Positions 7,639 through 16,071 of a stretch of 25,502 bases of DNA are shown piece by piece. The DNA comes from UBA1014 sp964344035. Its GTDB lineage: Bacteria > SAR324 > NAC60-12. The notes beneath the pieces are model-generated. The model did no database searches. It was given only the letters and a program-made list of their open reading frames with translations, and had not been told where the DNA came from. The DNA lies in NCBI GenBank assembly GCA_964344035.1, contig CAYFLK010000059.1, positions 1-25,502 of the forward strand, in the 5' to 3' direction. The position numbers were made by a program, and so were the translations under genes. The stretch's first letter is position 1. Each line of letters starts with the position of its first letter.

Positions 7639-8811
7639 ATGAGCCAGCTGACAGTAATAAAAACCGACCGTTCCAGGCAGCCGTTTATGCGCGGGATCCT
7701 GACGCATAAGCTGATGACCCGCGGTTTGAACTTCAGCAAATCCTTGAAAATAGCACAGGACGCGAAAACCTGCTTCCTTGACTCAGGGGAAGTCACTTCC
7801 CGGGAATTGTCAAAAAAGGTCAATGAGCTGATTATCAAGCGTTTCGGCAAGGAAGAGCTGGAATCATTGATGGCGGAGAACTACCGGGTCGGGGTGATTC
7901 AGGTCAAAAAAAAGCACTCCACCGTACCGTTCTCCAAGCTGCTGCTGGCGCAGTCGGTTACCGCGGCGGGGCTTTCACCGGAAGTTGCAAACCGCATCAG
8001 TTTTGATATAGAGAACCAGCTGCGGGCAGCGGACATCAAGGTGATAGCAAAGGATGACCTGTTTGACCGCATTACGGACAGGATAGAAAAGGAATTCGGA
8101 TCACATACCGCGGGTCTGTACCGGCTGGCCAGCCGTCTCGATACCCTCGACCGTCCGCTGGTGATCTATATCAGCGGGGCACCTGGGACCGGCAAGTCCG
8201 TGATGGCTACCGCGCTTTCGGCGCTCCTGGGAATTAACAAGGTGATCGGCACCGATTCAATCCGGGAAATCATGCGCCTGGCCTTTTCCGGCGACTTGAT
8301 TCCCACCCTTTACCAGTCCACTACTGAAGCCTGGAAGGGGCTTCCCCTTGAATTGAAAACACGCGAGCAGTTGATCACCGGTTTCTGCCTGCAGTCCGAT
8401 CAGGTTTCACTGGGGGTGAAAGCCGTGGTGGAACGAACAGTGGAGGAGGGGGCAAGCCTGATCATTGAAGGGGTCCACCTGATTCCGTTCATTCGCGAGA
8501 TCCGTTCCGGTAATGCACCCAAAGCATACCATATTCCACTGGCGTTATCGGTCCTTGATACAAACCAGCATCGCAACCGGTTTAAGGAAAGAGGAGCCAA
8601 AAACCATAGAAAAATAGAAAAATTCTACCTCGAACGTTTCAATGAAATCCGGGACATTCACGATTTCAGTCTGGAGCAGTTTGAGGGTGATGACATCGAA
8701 ATACTCAACAACGACGATTATGACGCAACCCTGAACACCATGGTTAAATACGTCATCCAGCACGTGCAAATGCAAGTGGATGCACAGAATGCCGGTGTAC
8801 GGAATGGGTGA
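7639..8811 (+). CDS. 2-phosphoglycerate kinase-like protein with two ATP-cone-like segments
   Basis: Resembles archaeal 2-phosphoglycerate kinase, which phosphorylates 2-phosphoglycerate to 2,3-bisphosphoglycerate using ATP. The C-terminal half is a P-loop kinase: Walker A SGAPGTGKS at about 179-187, GTDSIREIMR at 204-213 and the IIEGVHLIPF block at 275-284, all characteristic of this family. The N-terminal 155 residues hold two related halves, each like an ATP-cone: QPFMRGILTHKLMTRGLNFSK from residue 14 and VPFSKLLLAQSVTAAGLSPE from residue 96, each followed by a helix ending in a (K/R/E)xFG turn near residues 70 and 154. I recall archaeal enzymes as having one such segment. The 390-aa length is therefore longer than the usual 300 or so. 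The gene overlaps the following ApgM-type gene, so the two are probably translated together. Substrate is inferred from family only. Confidence 0.75.
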   Translation: MSQLTVIKTDRSRQPFMRGILTHKLMTRGLNFSKSLKIAQDAKTCFLDSGEVTSRELSKKVNELIIKRFGKEELESLMAENYRVGVIQVKKKHSTVPFSKLLLAQSVTAAGLSPEVANRISFDIENQLRAADIKVIAKDDLFDRITDRIEKEFGSHTAGLYRLASRLDTLDRPLVIYISGAPGTGKSVMATALSALLGINKVIGTDSIREIMRLAFSGDLIPTLYQSTTEAWKGLPLELKTREQLITGFCLQSDQVSLGVKAVVERTVEEGASLIIEGVHLIPFIREIRSGNAPKAYHIPLALSVLDTNQHRNRFKERGAKNHRKIEKFYLERFNEIRDIHDFSLEQFEGDDIEILNNDDYDATLNTMVKYVIQHVQMQVDAQNAGVRNG

Positions 8812-10051
8812 CTCCAAACCTTCACGGCTGTTGCTGCTGATCGACGGATTACCGGACCGGCCGCATCCTGCGCTTGAGGGGAAGACGCCGCTTCAAGCCG
8901 CGGACCTGCCGGTGTTTGATCGTCTGGCCGCCGAAGGATGCTCAGGACTCGCGGATGTCACTGTCCGTGAAAGCACAATCACCACGGTTCACGGCACCCT
9001 GGCGGTGTTCGGGTATGCACCGGAAAAACTGCAGATAGCCAGAGGGGTGATAGAAGCCCTGGGTTGCGAACTGCGGCTCGAGGACACTGATGTGGCGTTG
9101 CGAGGGAATTGGGCAACTTTTGATCGGCGCGGGCTATTGCGTGACCGCCGCGCGGGTCGGATCCGGGAAGGAAGTGAAGAACTGGCCCGGGAATTGAAAA
9201 AAATCCGGTTTGAGGAGGAAAACACGGTTGAGGTGCATCCCAGCACTGAACACCGGCTGGTCCTTCTGCTGAGAGGTCCGGACCTTTCAGAACATATCAA
9301 CGGGAGTGATCCCGGTGATAGTCACCCGAGCGGGATCCCTCCGAGAATTCCGCAGCCACTGGATAACCAAGACCCCCTGGCCCGCAAAACCGCAAGGCTG
9401 CTGCACCAGTTTGAACAGGAAGCACATCGTCTGCTGGATCGTCATCCTCTCAACCTTGAGAGAACTAAAATCGGGCTCCTGCCTGCCAACGCAATTATCT
9501 CGCGTGAACCAGGGAAGCAGACGAACTTGAAGACGGTTACTTCCCGGAACAGGACCGTTCAGGCTACAATCATATCAGCGGAAAAGACGATTCACGGCAT
9601 TGCCCGGATACTGGGTTTCGATTTTTACCATCAGCCTGAAATGACGGCCAATCTTGATACCGACCTTGCAGCAAAGTTTGCCTGTGCTGGGGACTTCCTG
9701 CATAGTCAGGAAGTGGTGATGCTGCATATCAAAGGAGCGGACATTGCGGCACATAACCGGGACCCGTTGGCGAAACGTGATTTTCTGCAGCGGATCGACT
9801 TTGAACTGGGGGAGTTTGTGGACCGGTATTCCGGCGATTTGCTGATCACCATCACTTCTGATCATGGCACTTCCAGTTTGACCGGGGTGCATCTGCATGA
9901 TCCTGTCCCAGTGCTGCACTGGGGGAAAGGAGTTCAGCCTGACGCAGTGATGGTTTTTGATGAAACCCAGTTCAAAGAGGGAGGGCTGGGACGTTTTGCG
10001 CTTTCAGAACTATGGGAGCAGATTACTGGCGCAGCAGGCGGAGGGGGCTGA
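8804..10051 (+). CDS. ApgM-type (2,3-BPG-independent) phosphoglycerate mutase homologue
   Basis: A member of the archaeal-type cofactor-independent phosphoglycerate mutase family (alkaline phosphatase superfamily). Visible family features are LLLLIDGLPDRP with the metal-binding Asp, FGYAPEKLQIARGVIEALG, DVALRGNWATFD, DRRAGRI, HIKGADIAAHNRDPLAKRDF, TSDHGTS and VHLHDPVPVLHWG. The segment that normally reads GSDxAxLxxLGYDP, with the phosphorylated Ser, here reads TTVHGTLAVFGYAP. By alignment Ser becomes Thr and the next Asp becomes Val, so mutase chemistry may be altered or lost. ATG 8804 overlaps the stop of the kinase gene by 8 bases (ATGGGTGA). Earlier in-frame ATGs at 8780 and 8789 are possible. 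The coupling suggests the two proteins act on the same phosphoglycerate. It converges on the TerB-like gene with 13 bases between. Confidence 0.78.
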   Translation: MGDSKPSRLLLLIDGLPDRPHPALEGKTPLQAADLPVFDRLAAEGCSGLADVTVRESTITTVHGTLAVFGYAPEKLQIARGVIEALGCELRLEDTDVALRGNWATFDRRGLLRDRRAGRIREGSEELARELKKIRFEEENTVEVHPSTEHRLVLLLRGPDLSEHINGSDPGDSHPSGIPPRIPQPLDNQDPLARKTARLLHQFEQEAHRLLDRHPLNLERTKIGLLPANAIISREPGKQTNLKTVTSRNRTVQATIISAEKTIHGIARILGFDFYHQPEMTANLDTDLAAKFACAGDFLHSQEVVMLHIKGADIAAHNRDPLAKRDFLQRIDFELGEFVDRYSGDLLITITSDHGTSSLTGVHLHDPVPVLHWGKGVQPDAVMVFDETQFKEGGLGRFALSELWEQITGAAGGGG

Positions 10052-10064
10052 GACAATTCCGGGA

Positions 10065-10472
10065 TCAACCGCTGGCGCTGATGGACTGGAGGATATTCCG
10101 CGCATTGGAACGCACGGTATTAATATCAAGGCCGCTGCCTTCTTTGAAGTAGGGGTGTTCTTCCGGGGAGATCCCGACACGGTTCATGATTTTTTTTATT
10201 AACAGTTCTTCCTCTTCCTCAAAGACGCCGTCCGCGCCCGCAACCAGGGCAAGCAGGTCAACAAGGGCTTTTTTCCCGTCATCGGTTTTGATTTCCCCCA
10301 GCATTTCATCCAAAGAGGAACGGTTGCGGATCATTTTCTGCTCCTCATGGGTTACCTTTGCGACTTTATAGGTGGCGATGAGCACTTTTTTTTCAGCTGG
10401 ATGCATTTCCGCGTCGGCATGGGCCATGTGACTGATAATGGCCAGGATGTTTAGAAATTCGTTGCGTTCCAT
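10065..10472 (-). CDS. TerB-like domain protein
   Basis: A 135-aa, all-helical protein with the two pseudo-repeated acidic motifs of the TerB/DjlA-N family: ISHMAHADAEMHPAEKKVL near the N-terminus and LALVAGADGVFEEEEELLIKKI in the second half. In TerB these Asp-rich turns bind metal. The family was named for tellurite resistance, but single-domain copies are widespread, usually cytoplasmic and of unknown role. There is no signal peptide or membrane segment. GGAG lies 6 bases before the ATG at 10472, supporting this start. It is a single-gene unit, convergent with the ApgM-type gene and divergent from the HNH gene. Confidence 0.75.
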   Translation of the reverse strand: MERNEFLNILAIISHMAHADAEMHPAEKKVLIATYKVAKVTHEEQKMIRNRSSLDEMLGEIKTDDGKKALVDLLALVAGADGVFEEEEELLIKKIMNRVGISPEEHPYFKEGSGLDINTVRSNARNILQSISASG

Positions 10473-10633
10473 GATTTACTCCGTGTCCCTGGGTGCTGAT
10501 TGTGGAAATGATTTCCCGTCCATGAAAAACCGTCTAGTTGACCACATACAGCGCATTCTTTCTTCTGCCTTGATTTATATTACGATTCCACTCGAACGTA
10601 AAGTCTAAACCCGTCTATCTTACTTCACGATCT

Positions 10634-11053
10634 ATGCCGAACGATTCCCGCTACCACCAGGAATGGGCAACTTTGTCCCGATACATCCGCAAACTCTTTA
10701 ACCAGCATTGCGCAAAATGCGGACAGGATTTCACTGATGCAGATTCATCGAGGGGGGAAGTGCTGCAGGTACATCACATTGATGAAAACCCTGGGAACAA
10801 TGCAGTCGAAAACCTGATTCCCCTGTGCTCACGCTGTCATCTGCGTATTGAAAAGGAAGCCCGTCTTCACGCTCCTCATCATGGCGTACAGCAGGAGTTG
10901 TTTGAAAAACACACTTACCGTACGCGCATGGAAGAAATGCGCCGCGATGCGCTGGCACGCCATGGAGACAGAAAAGATACCGGAATACAGCACATGAGCG
11001 CAGAGGAATACGAGACATATTCCCGGAACTGGGAATTGGAAAACGGTCCTTGA
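10634..11053 (+). CDS. HNH endonuclease family protein
   Basis: A 139-aa protein with a complete HNH fold of the zinc-bound kind: Cys26-x-x-Cys29 (HCAKCG), the catalytic VHHIDENPGNN with His47/His48, NLIPLCSRCH with Cys65, Cys68 and His69. A basic-acidic helical tail follows. Spacing and order (CxxC, HHID, N, CxxCH) fit small free-standing HNH nucleases rather than colicins or McrA. Function is unproved; such proteins act in DNA repair, restriction or mobile elements. It stands alone between divergent and convergent neighbours and is well away from the cassette array. The ATG at 10634 has no clear ribosome site. Confidence 0.8.
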   Translation: MPNDSRYHQEWATLSRYIRKLFNQHCAKCGQDFTDADSSRGEVLQVHHIDENPGNNAVENLIPLCSRCHLRIEKEARLHAPHHGVQQELFEKHTYRTRMEEMRRDALARHGDRKDTGIQHMSAEEYETYSRNWELENGP

Positions 11054-11057
11054 TTCA

Positions 11058-12167
11058 TCACCTCCGTCTGCCGAAACCGCCAAAACTTCGGCGTCCAAAA
11101 CCGCCAAAACTCCTCCGCATCGGGGTGCGCAGCAATCTCCTGCTGGAAGTCGGGGCACGCCTGCTCACAGCCGGGGCCCTTCTCGTCGTGGCCCGTGTGC
11201 GTCCAAACCCGCCTGTTCCCGCACGTTTGTTTGATGCCCGGTAACGCGTTGTTTTTATGTTGTTCATTGATTTTTTTGATGTTGAACGGAACTTGTTGGC
11301 AGTCACCGATTTCCCCCCGGCAGTCCTGGCGGCAGAGGAGGACGGTTTCGCTTTGCCGTACGACGATACGGACTGGCTTCGTGTTTGCCTTACCGAGCTA
11401 ACCGCGACCGGACTGGGGTTATAATAACCGAATCCCATCCCGTAGCGGGGCATGAACATCCAGTTGGCCATCATCGAACCCGCCATTGAAGTCAGAAAAA
11501 TGCTCGACAGACTTGGGCTGTGATGATAATAAGGTGGATACGATGCCCCGCCGGAATGGTACATCTGCGGGTTCGGAGTCGATTGCATGGTCAGCTGCTC
11601 CTCGCTCCCACGGACCACGGAGGCGGTCATCAACTCGATTGACTTGTTTTCGGCAATATCCCTCCAGGCGTTCTGATCGGAACCCGCGGGCAGGTTCGGC
11701 ACCTGGGTCGCATCAGGCACGAGGATGGAGAAGACCAGGTGATCCGCACCGCTGCTTTCCTTCTGTGGGACAACCAGGATTGGATCGGCGACACCGTCTT
11801 CGTTCAGGTCGATGGTGCTGATGTCCCGGATCTTGTTGGAAATCCGCTGCACCAGGGTCGGGAGAAACTCTTGTTCGCCTACTTTTTCCTGTGCTGTCTC
11901 ACGCACCGCATCAGTCAACAGTCCCGGGATCAGCTTGGGGTCCAGGTTTTCAGTCAGGTCCAGTCCCAACCTGTCAATGGCTGCCTGGTTGAATGATTCG
12001 CTCACCCCGATCGGCAGGTCCGCACGGTGGTACAAGGTTTGTTCACTTTGCGGATCATCCGAGAAAAAAACCCAGTACACCCCGAGCACGATGATGATCA
12101 GCAGCAGTCCATTGGTTGAAAACAGGTTTTTCATCCAGTCATCTGGTTCGTGGTTGTCTCTTGCCAT
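11058..12167 (-). CDS. Single-pass membrane protein with Ser/Arg-rich tail, unknown function
   Basis: I do not recognise this 369-aa protein. A short polar N-terminus is followed by one membrane helix at about 16-36 (GLLLIIIVLGVYWVFF). Next comes a soluble domain (about 40-185) containing DLNEDGVADPILVV, which resembles an FG-GAP/EF-hand-like calcium loop. A middle stretch at about 200-260 is rich in Tyr, Pro, Met and Gly. The last 110 residues are very basic, rich in Ser, Arg and Gly, ending in a tandem repeat of RRSFGGFG; the DNA at 11060-11115 shows the matching repeat. The tail could bind nucleic acid or acidic polymer, but this is inference. It ends 4 bases past the convergent HNH gene. 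Synteny gives no clue to its role. Confidence 0.6.
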   Translation of the reverse strand: MARDNHEPDDWMKNLFSTNGLLLIIIVLGVYWVFFSDDPQSEQTLYHRADLPIGVSESFNQAAIDRLGLDLTENLDPKLIPGLLTDAVRETAQEKVGEQEFLPTLVQRISNKIRDISTIDLNEDGVADPILVVPQKESSGADHLVFSILVPDATQVPNLPAGSDQNAWRDIAENKSIELMTASVVRGSEEQLTMQSTPNPQMYHSGGASYPPYYHHSPSLSSIFLTSMAGSMMANWMFMPRYGMGFGYYNPSPVAVSSVRQTRSQSVSSYGKAKPSSSAARTAGGKSVTANKFRSTSKKSMNNIKTTRYRASNKRAGTGGFGRTRATTRRAPAVSRRAPTSSRRLLRTPMRRSFGGFGRRSFGGFGRRR

Positions 12168-12337
12168 GGCATTCCTCTCATGGGTTCGGTTTGTGGGGCT
12201 CGGTCCGCAAACAAGTGCCGCTGCAAATTAGTTGTCCGTATGTTGAAGCGGGGTCCATTACCTGGCCGGAAAATCATTGTTAACATAATCATACTTCTTC
12301 CATACCTTTTCAAATGTTTCTATTTAGTGATTGTTTT

Positions 12338-14029
12338 TCATTCACGCTGGGTGCCCATCATCGCGGAGGGAGTGTAGTGCCGGAGCAAATACTGCAGGGC
12401 ATTGGCCAAGATTTTGCGGCTGTACCCGGGCATTACCAGGCTTGAAACAGAACCAAGCCGCAGCGCCTCTTCCGGATTAAGCAATTCGCGCTCATACCTT
12501 TCCGTTAATGATGCCAGTGCGCCGTCACGCTGTCGCGCCGCTTCCGCCTCTCCTGTTCCGTCCTTCAGCTGTTGCCGGTAGATCTTATGAATGTTCCGGT
12601 ATTCTTCCTTGTAGATGTATTGCCGGCCGGCCGGTCCCATCACTGCTATCCTGGCGCTGGGCAAGGCAAAGACGAAATCCGCGCCGATGTGGTAGCTGTT
12701 CCATGCGCAGTAGGCGCCGCCAAAGGCATTGCGTACAATCAGAGTCAAACGCGGGACCCGCAGGTCGATGATCGAATCTAAAAGTTCCCGTCCCGCCTGC
12801 ACAATTCCCGCCTGTTCCTGTTCCGAACCCGGAGCATATCCGCTGACATCTTCGAGGAAGATTACCGGGATGTTGTAGAGGTTGCAGAAACGCATGAATT
12901 TTGCGCCCTTGCGGGAAGCATGTACGTCGAGGTTCCCTGAGTTGAAGGCGCTGTTGTTGGCGATGAACCCGACGACGTGTCCTCCCATGCGTCCGAACGC
13001 GGTGATCAGCTGGCGGGCGCGTTTGCCCTGGAGTTCAAAATAATCACCGTAGTCCACCAGCTGTTGCAGGAACAGGCGCATGTCGAATGGAGTGTTGAAC
13101 CCGGTTACCGGATGGGCAAAGGTTTTGCGCAGCAGGATTTCTTCTTCCTCCACAAAATCATCCAGACCCAGCGACGTATCCGCATAGGGCGCCAGGCTGT
13201 GGTTGTTGTCCGGGAGATAACTCAGCAGCCGCAGCGCGGTGCGCAAAGCGCCGAGTTCATCGGGCGCAGTCAGGTCCACTACTCCGCTTAGGCTGTGGAC
13301 ATTCGGTCCCCCCAGCGCATCGGGGGTAATGTCTTCTCCGAGGGCATGACGCACCACGTCCGGTCCGGTTAGGCCGAAAAAGGTGTCCGCGGGCTGGATC
13401 ACAAAAGAGCCCTGCCGGGGCAGGTAGGAGCCTCCACCGGCATTGTAACCGAACATCAACATGATTGAAGGAACCCGCCCGGATATGCGGCGCATGGCTG
13501 CAAAGGCTTCCGAATATCCGTCGAGTCCGCCCACCCCCGCGGGCACGAATGCGCCGGCGGAATCGTTTATGCCGATCAGGGGTATTCCGTGTTCCGCGGC
13601 CATAATGATCTGCCGCGCGAGTTTGCCTCCGTTGGTAGCGTCCATTGAACCGGCGCGCACGGTGAAATCGTGACCGTAGAGGGCCACGTCTCGGCCCTTG
13701 ATGTTAAGGATGCCGGTGACCAGTCCCGCACCGTCTAGCTTGGCGCCCCAGTTCTGGAAGGTGATGTGCGGGTCCTCGGAGGTCAGCACGCGAATGCGTT
13801 CCCAAACCGTCATCCGCCCCTTGCCGTGCTGTGTGCGGACCCTGGTCGGGCCTCCGCCCTTGCCGGGAAGGTCTAACAGTTCACGCGCACGGCTGACCAT
13901 CTCGTCGTAACGGGTTTCTTCCCCCTCACCTTTTTCAGGAAATGCTCTTTCGGCATTAAATGGATTGTCCAGACTGAACGAGTTCACAAATGTTTTGTAA
14001 ATGCAAAGTAACTGAAAGCCGGCACTCAT
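12338..14029 (-). CDS. Acyl-CoA carboxylase carboxyltransferase (beta) subunit, PccB/MccB family
   Basis: Transfers the carboxyl group from biotin to an acyl-CoA such as propionyl- or methylcrotonyl-CoA. The 563-aa protein has the crotonase-type double domain. The N-half contains QHGKGRMTVWERI, GHDFTVRAGSMDATNGGK, INDSAGAFVPAGVGGL and GYNAGGGSYLPRQ. The C-half contains ELQGKRARQLITAFGRMGG, NIPVIFLEDVSGYAPGSEQEQ, VRNAFGGAYCAWNSYHIGADF and ARIAVMGPAGRQYIYK. All are typical of PccB/MccB. PccB usually has PGFLPG where this has SGYAPG, so the exact acyl-CoA is uncertain. No biotin carboxylase or biotin carrier gene is next to it. The ATG at 14029 gives a 40-residue lead not typical of the family; a later in-frame Met (residue 44) is an alternative. 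Confidence 0.85.
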   Translation of the reverse strand: MSAGFQLLCIYKTFVNSFSLDNPFNAERAFPEKGEGEETRYDEMVSRARELLDLPGKGGGPTRVRTQHGKGRMTVWERIRVLTSEDPHITFQNWGAKLDGAGLVTGILNIKGRDVALYGHDFTVRAGSMDATNGGKLARQIIMAAEHGIPLIGINDSAGAFVPAGVGGLDGYSEAFAAMRRISGRVPSIMLMFGYNAGGGSYLPRQGSFVIQPADTFFGLTGPDVVRHALGEDITPDALGGPNVHSLSGVVDLTAPDELGALRTALRLLSYLPDNNHSLAPYADTSLGLDDFVEEEEILLRKTFAHPVTGFNTPFDMRLFLQQLVDYGDYFELQGKRARQLITAFGRMGGHVVGFIANNSAFNSGNLDVHASRKGAKFMRFCNLYNIPVIFLEDVSGYAPGSEQEQAGIVQAGRELLDSIIDLRVPRLTLIVRNAFGGAYCAWNSYHIGADFVFALPSARIAVMGPAGRQYIYKEEYRNIHKIYRQQLKDGTGEAEAARQRDGALASLTERYERELLNPEEALRLGSVSSLVMPGYSRKILANALQYLLRHYTPSAMMGTQRE

Positions 14030-14656
14030 TCCCGGTGTAATGCCTGATTTTAACCGTCATCAATGTGACCATCCTCGCATTCAAACGCAAGACGGATTTG
14101 TGATGAAACAGCTAGGGAACTGCTTCCGGGGGAGGCCGGATTGAAGTTTCGCTGAGCGGTTTAGAACCGAACAGCTTTGTCGTGATGGCACGTATTCGAT
14201 GCAGGGTATAAGCAGATGTATTATCAGAAATACGGCAGTAATTAACTCCCCAGCTGCCTTATCAACTTCCGAAAAAGCGCTGTCAGTTTAACTGAACCTG
14301 TCCTTCGCCCGCCGCAGTGCATCGGATTACCCGGTTATGGACCAAGGGCAAACCGATTACCAGGGCAAAGCTGCTGAAACAGCAAAGTCCGACCTGTTGA
14401 AATTGATGCTGGCGTAAGCGGGGGGAGAGGCCTTCACATCCTTCCAACTTGATAAAACTCCTGTTTCTTGTACTTTTCGATTAGCTCTGTTTGCATTTCT
14501 TCCAGGGAAAGACCTGTCCGATTGTAACCGCACTCAGGCATTTTCATACGATCAGTACATTATCATGTAAAAAAGAACTGAGGGATTTGTTTTATTCCTC
14601 CCTTTTCCACCAGTTAGCTTTTTAATCCATCACAGCCTTTTTTGAAGCATTCTCAG
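14030..14656. other. Long intergenic region, possible small remnant ORFs
   Basis: No clear gene is visible in about 630 bases. On the minus strand 14434-14547 is an open frame of 37 codons from ATG (product beginning MKMPECGYNRTGLSLEEM, ending QVGRM). Its composition looks coding, but it has no ribosome site and I do not recognise it. On the plus strand a 26-codon frame beginning MDQGQTDYQGKAAET ends at about 14418. Both could be remnants of decayed genes. No tRNA, terminator or repeat was recognised. Confidence 0.3.
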
Positions 14657-15583
14657 ATGAAAGACCGCGTTGTATTCATGGGAACTCCTGAGTGGGCGTT
14701 ACCGTCTTTGCGGGCATTGCTGGAGGACGGTTGCGAAGTGGCGGGAGTCTTTACGCAGCCTGACCGTCCAGTGGGACGCAAACTCAGGCTACAGCCCTCG
14801 CCGGTGAAACTACTTGCAGAGGGTGAGGGGATTACCGTTTACACACCGCAAAAAGCCGGGAGTCCGGAAGGGCTTGAACTGTTGTCGGTGCTGGTCCCGG
14901 ACCTGATAGTGGTGTGCGCCTATGGGCAGCTTCTTCCGCAGGCCCTGCTGGGCCTGCCTTCTAAAGGGTGTTTCAACCTGCATTTCTCCTTGCTCCCGCG
15001 CTGGCGCGGCGCGAGTCCGGTGCAGGCGGCAATCCTTGCGGGAGATAAGCAAACCGGTGTTTCGCTGCAGAAAATGGTGCTTCGGTTGGATGCCGGACCG
15101 GTGGTCGCTGAATCCACCCCGGAGCCGATCATGCCAACAGACACCAGCCTCAGCCTGGGTCCCAGGCTGGCCGAGATCGGAAGGGAGTTGCTCCGTAATA
15201 CACTGCCCGCATTGTTCACGGGAAATTATACCTTGCGGGAACAGTCCGAGAAGGACGCCACTTATTGCCGGACTATCAAAAAATCCGAGGGGCAAATCGA
15301 CTGGCATCAGGAAACCGCGGAGGATCTAGAACGTAAACTCAGGGCCTTCACACCCTGGCCTGGGATTTACTGTTTTGATGAAAAAGGCCGGCGTCTGCAG
15401 ATCACCAAGGCAATGGTGCAGGCGGGAACTTATGAACCAGGAAAGGTCGGTCCGGACCTCTCAATAGGCACAAAGCAGGGGGCGCTGCGGGTGCTAAGCA
15501 TCAAGGCGGAGGGAAAACGGGAAACGGATGCCCAAGCCTACCTGCGGGGGAACGCCCACCTGCCCGGGAGTTTGCTGCGCTGA
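14657..15583 (+). CDS. fmt: Methionyl-tRNA formyltransferase
   Basis: Formylates initiator Met-tRNA using 10-formyl-tetrahydrofolate. The 308-aa product is close to the 315 of E. coli. Visible features are FMGTPEWALPSL at the N-terminus, QPDRPVGRKLRLQPSPVK, the catalytic block FNLHFSLLPRWRGASPVQAAI with Asn107 and His109, GVSLQKMVLRLDAGPV with Asp145, and the C-terminal tRNA-binding domain (RAFTPWPGIYCFDEKGRRLQI). I place the start at ATG 14657, which gives the usual short lead to the first beta strand; a TTG at 14642 is in frame but unlikely. Neither has a good ribosome site. def, its common partner, is not adjacent. It is the last core gene before the accessory island. Confidence 0.95.
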   Translation: MKDRVVFMGTPEWALPSLRALLEDGCEVAGVFTQPDRPVGRKLRLQPSPVKLLAEGEGITVYTPQKAGSPEGLELLSVLVPDLIVVCAYGQLLPQALLGLPSKGCFNLHFSLLPRWRGASPVQAAILAGDKQTGVSLQKMVLRLDAGPVVAESTPEPIMPTDTSLSLGPRLAEIGRELLRNTLPALFTGNYTLREQSEKDATYCRTIKKSEGQIDWHQETAEDLERKLRAFTPWPGIYCFDEKGRRLQITKAMVQAGTYEPGKVGPDLSIGTKQGALRVLSIKAEGKRETDAQAYLRGNAHLPGSLLR

Positions 15584-15756
15584 AAGTAACGGTTGTTTTC
15601 GCTTACTCCTTTCGTGCATACTATTTTATGTGCAGTCCTTTTGCATACGTTTAACCGTGATTTTGTATTGACGTTTAAAGACTGTAGCAACGCTAAGTAT
15701 GATTAATACGGTTACGGGTAGTTTCTTCATATTTATTCTCCGAGCTAACGCTCGCA

Positions 15757-16071
15757 TCAGCGGCGCGATTTTTGCGTCCGCTGGAATGCTTTGATAGCCA
15801 TTAAATCCCGAAACCCACCAGAGACATACTTATGAAGGACGCTAGATACTAGTGTTTGATATGGAATACCTTCCTCAAGCGCTCGCCTTTGAAGTGACTC
15901 CAAATCACGACTAGAAATCCGGATGTTAATCCGCTTATCCTTTTTGAATGTTTCCTCAGCAGCTGCTTGCAGCATTTTTTTGCGCCTGGGCGTGAGCACA
16001 GATTTGAACTCACCCGCCTCAAAATCTTTAAGAATTTCTTTTTCCTCTTTACTCAGTTTAGGATCACTCAT
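15757..16071 (-). CDS. BrnA/CopG-like antitoxin
   Basis: A 104-aa charged protein. The N-terminal 45 residues are rich in Lys and Glu. A probable ribbon-helix-helix follows: KRINIRISSRDLESLQRRALEEGIPYQTLVSSVLHKYVSG (about residues 46-85), the pattern of CopG/BrnA-type DNA-binding antitoxins. The start ATG overlaps the TGA of the upstream toxin frame (ATGA), the usual coupling in such operons. The upstream toxin is frameshifted here, so this may be an antitoxin kept without an active partner, able to neutralise or repress related toxins. The stop is followed by GAGCGTTAGCTC, a short hairpin that could be the worn end of an attC. Confidence 0.72.
   Translation of the reverse strand: MSDPKLSKEEKEILKDFEAGEFKSVLTPRRKKMLQAAAEETFKKDKRINIRISSRDLESLQRRALEEGIPYQTLVSSVLHKYVSGGFRDLMAIKAFQRTQKSRR

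Noticed and set aside
11739..12231. Plus-strand frames over the 369-aa membrane protein gene
   Set aside because: They oppose a longer frame with a clear membrane helix and plausible domain order.
14030..14656. tRNA gene or riboswitch before fmt
   Set aside because: I searched for a T-loop GGTTCGAAT-like motif and paired acceptor ends and saw none; no known riboswitch core was recognised.
15740..15756. attC for the leftmost toxin-antitoxin cassette
   Set aside because: GAGCGTTAGCTC has a GTTAG core, but no matching left end or long arms are visible; it is just a short hairpin.
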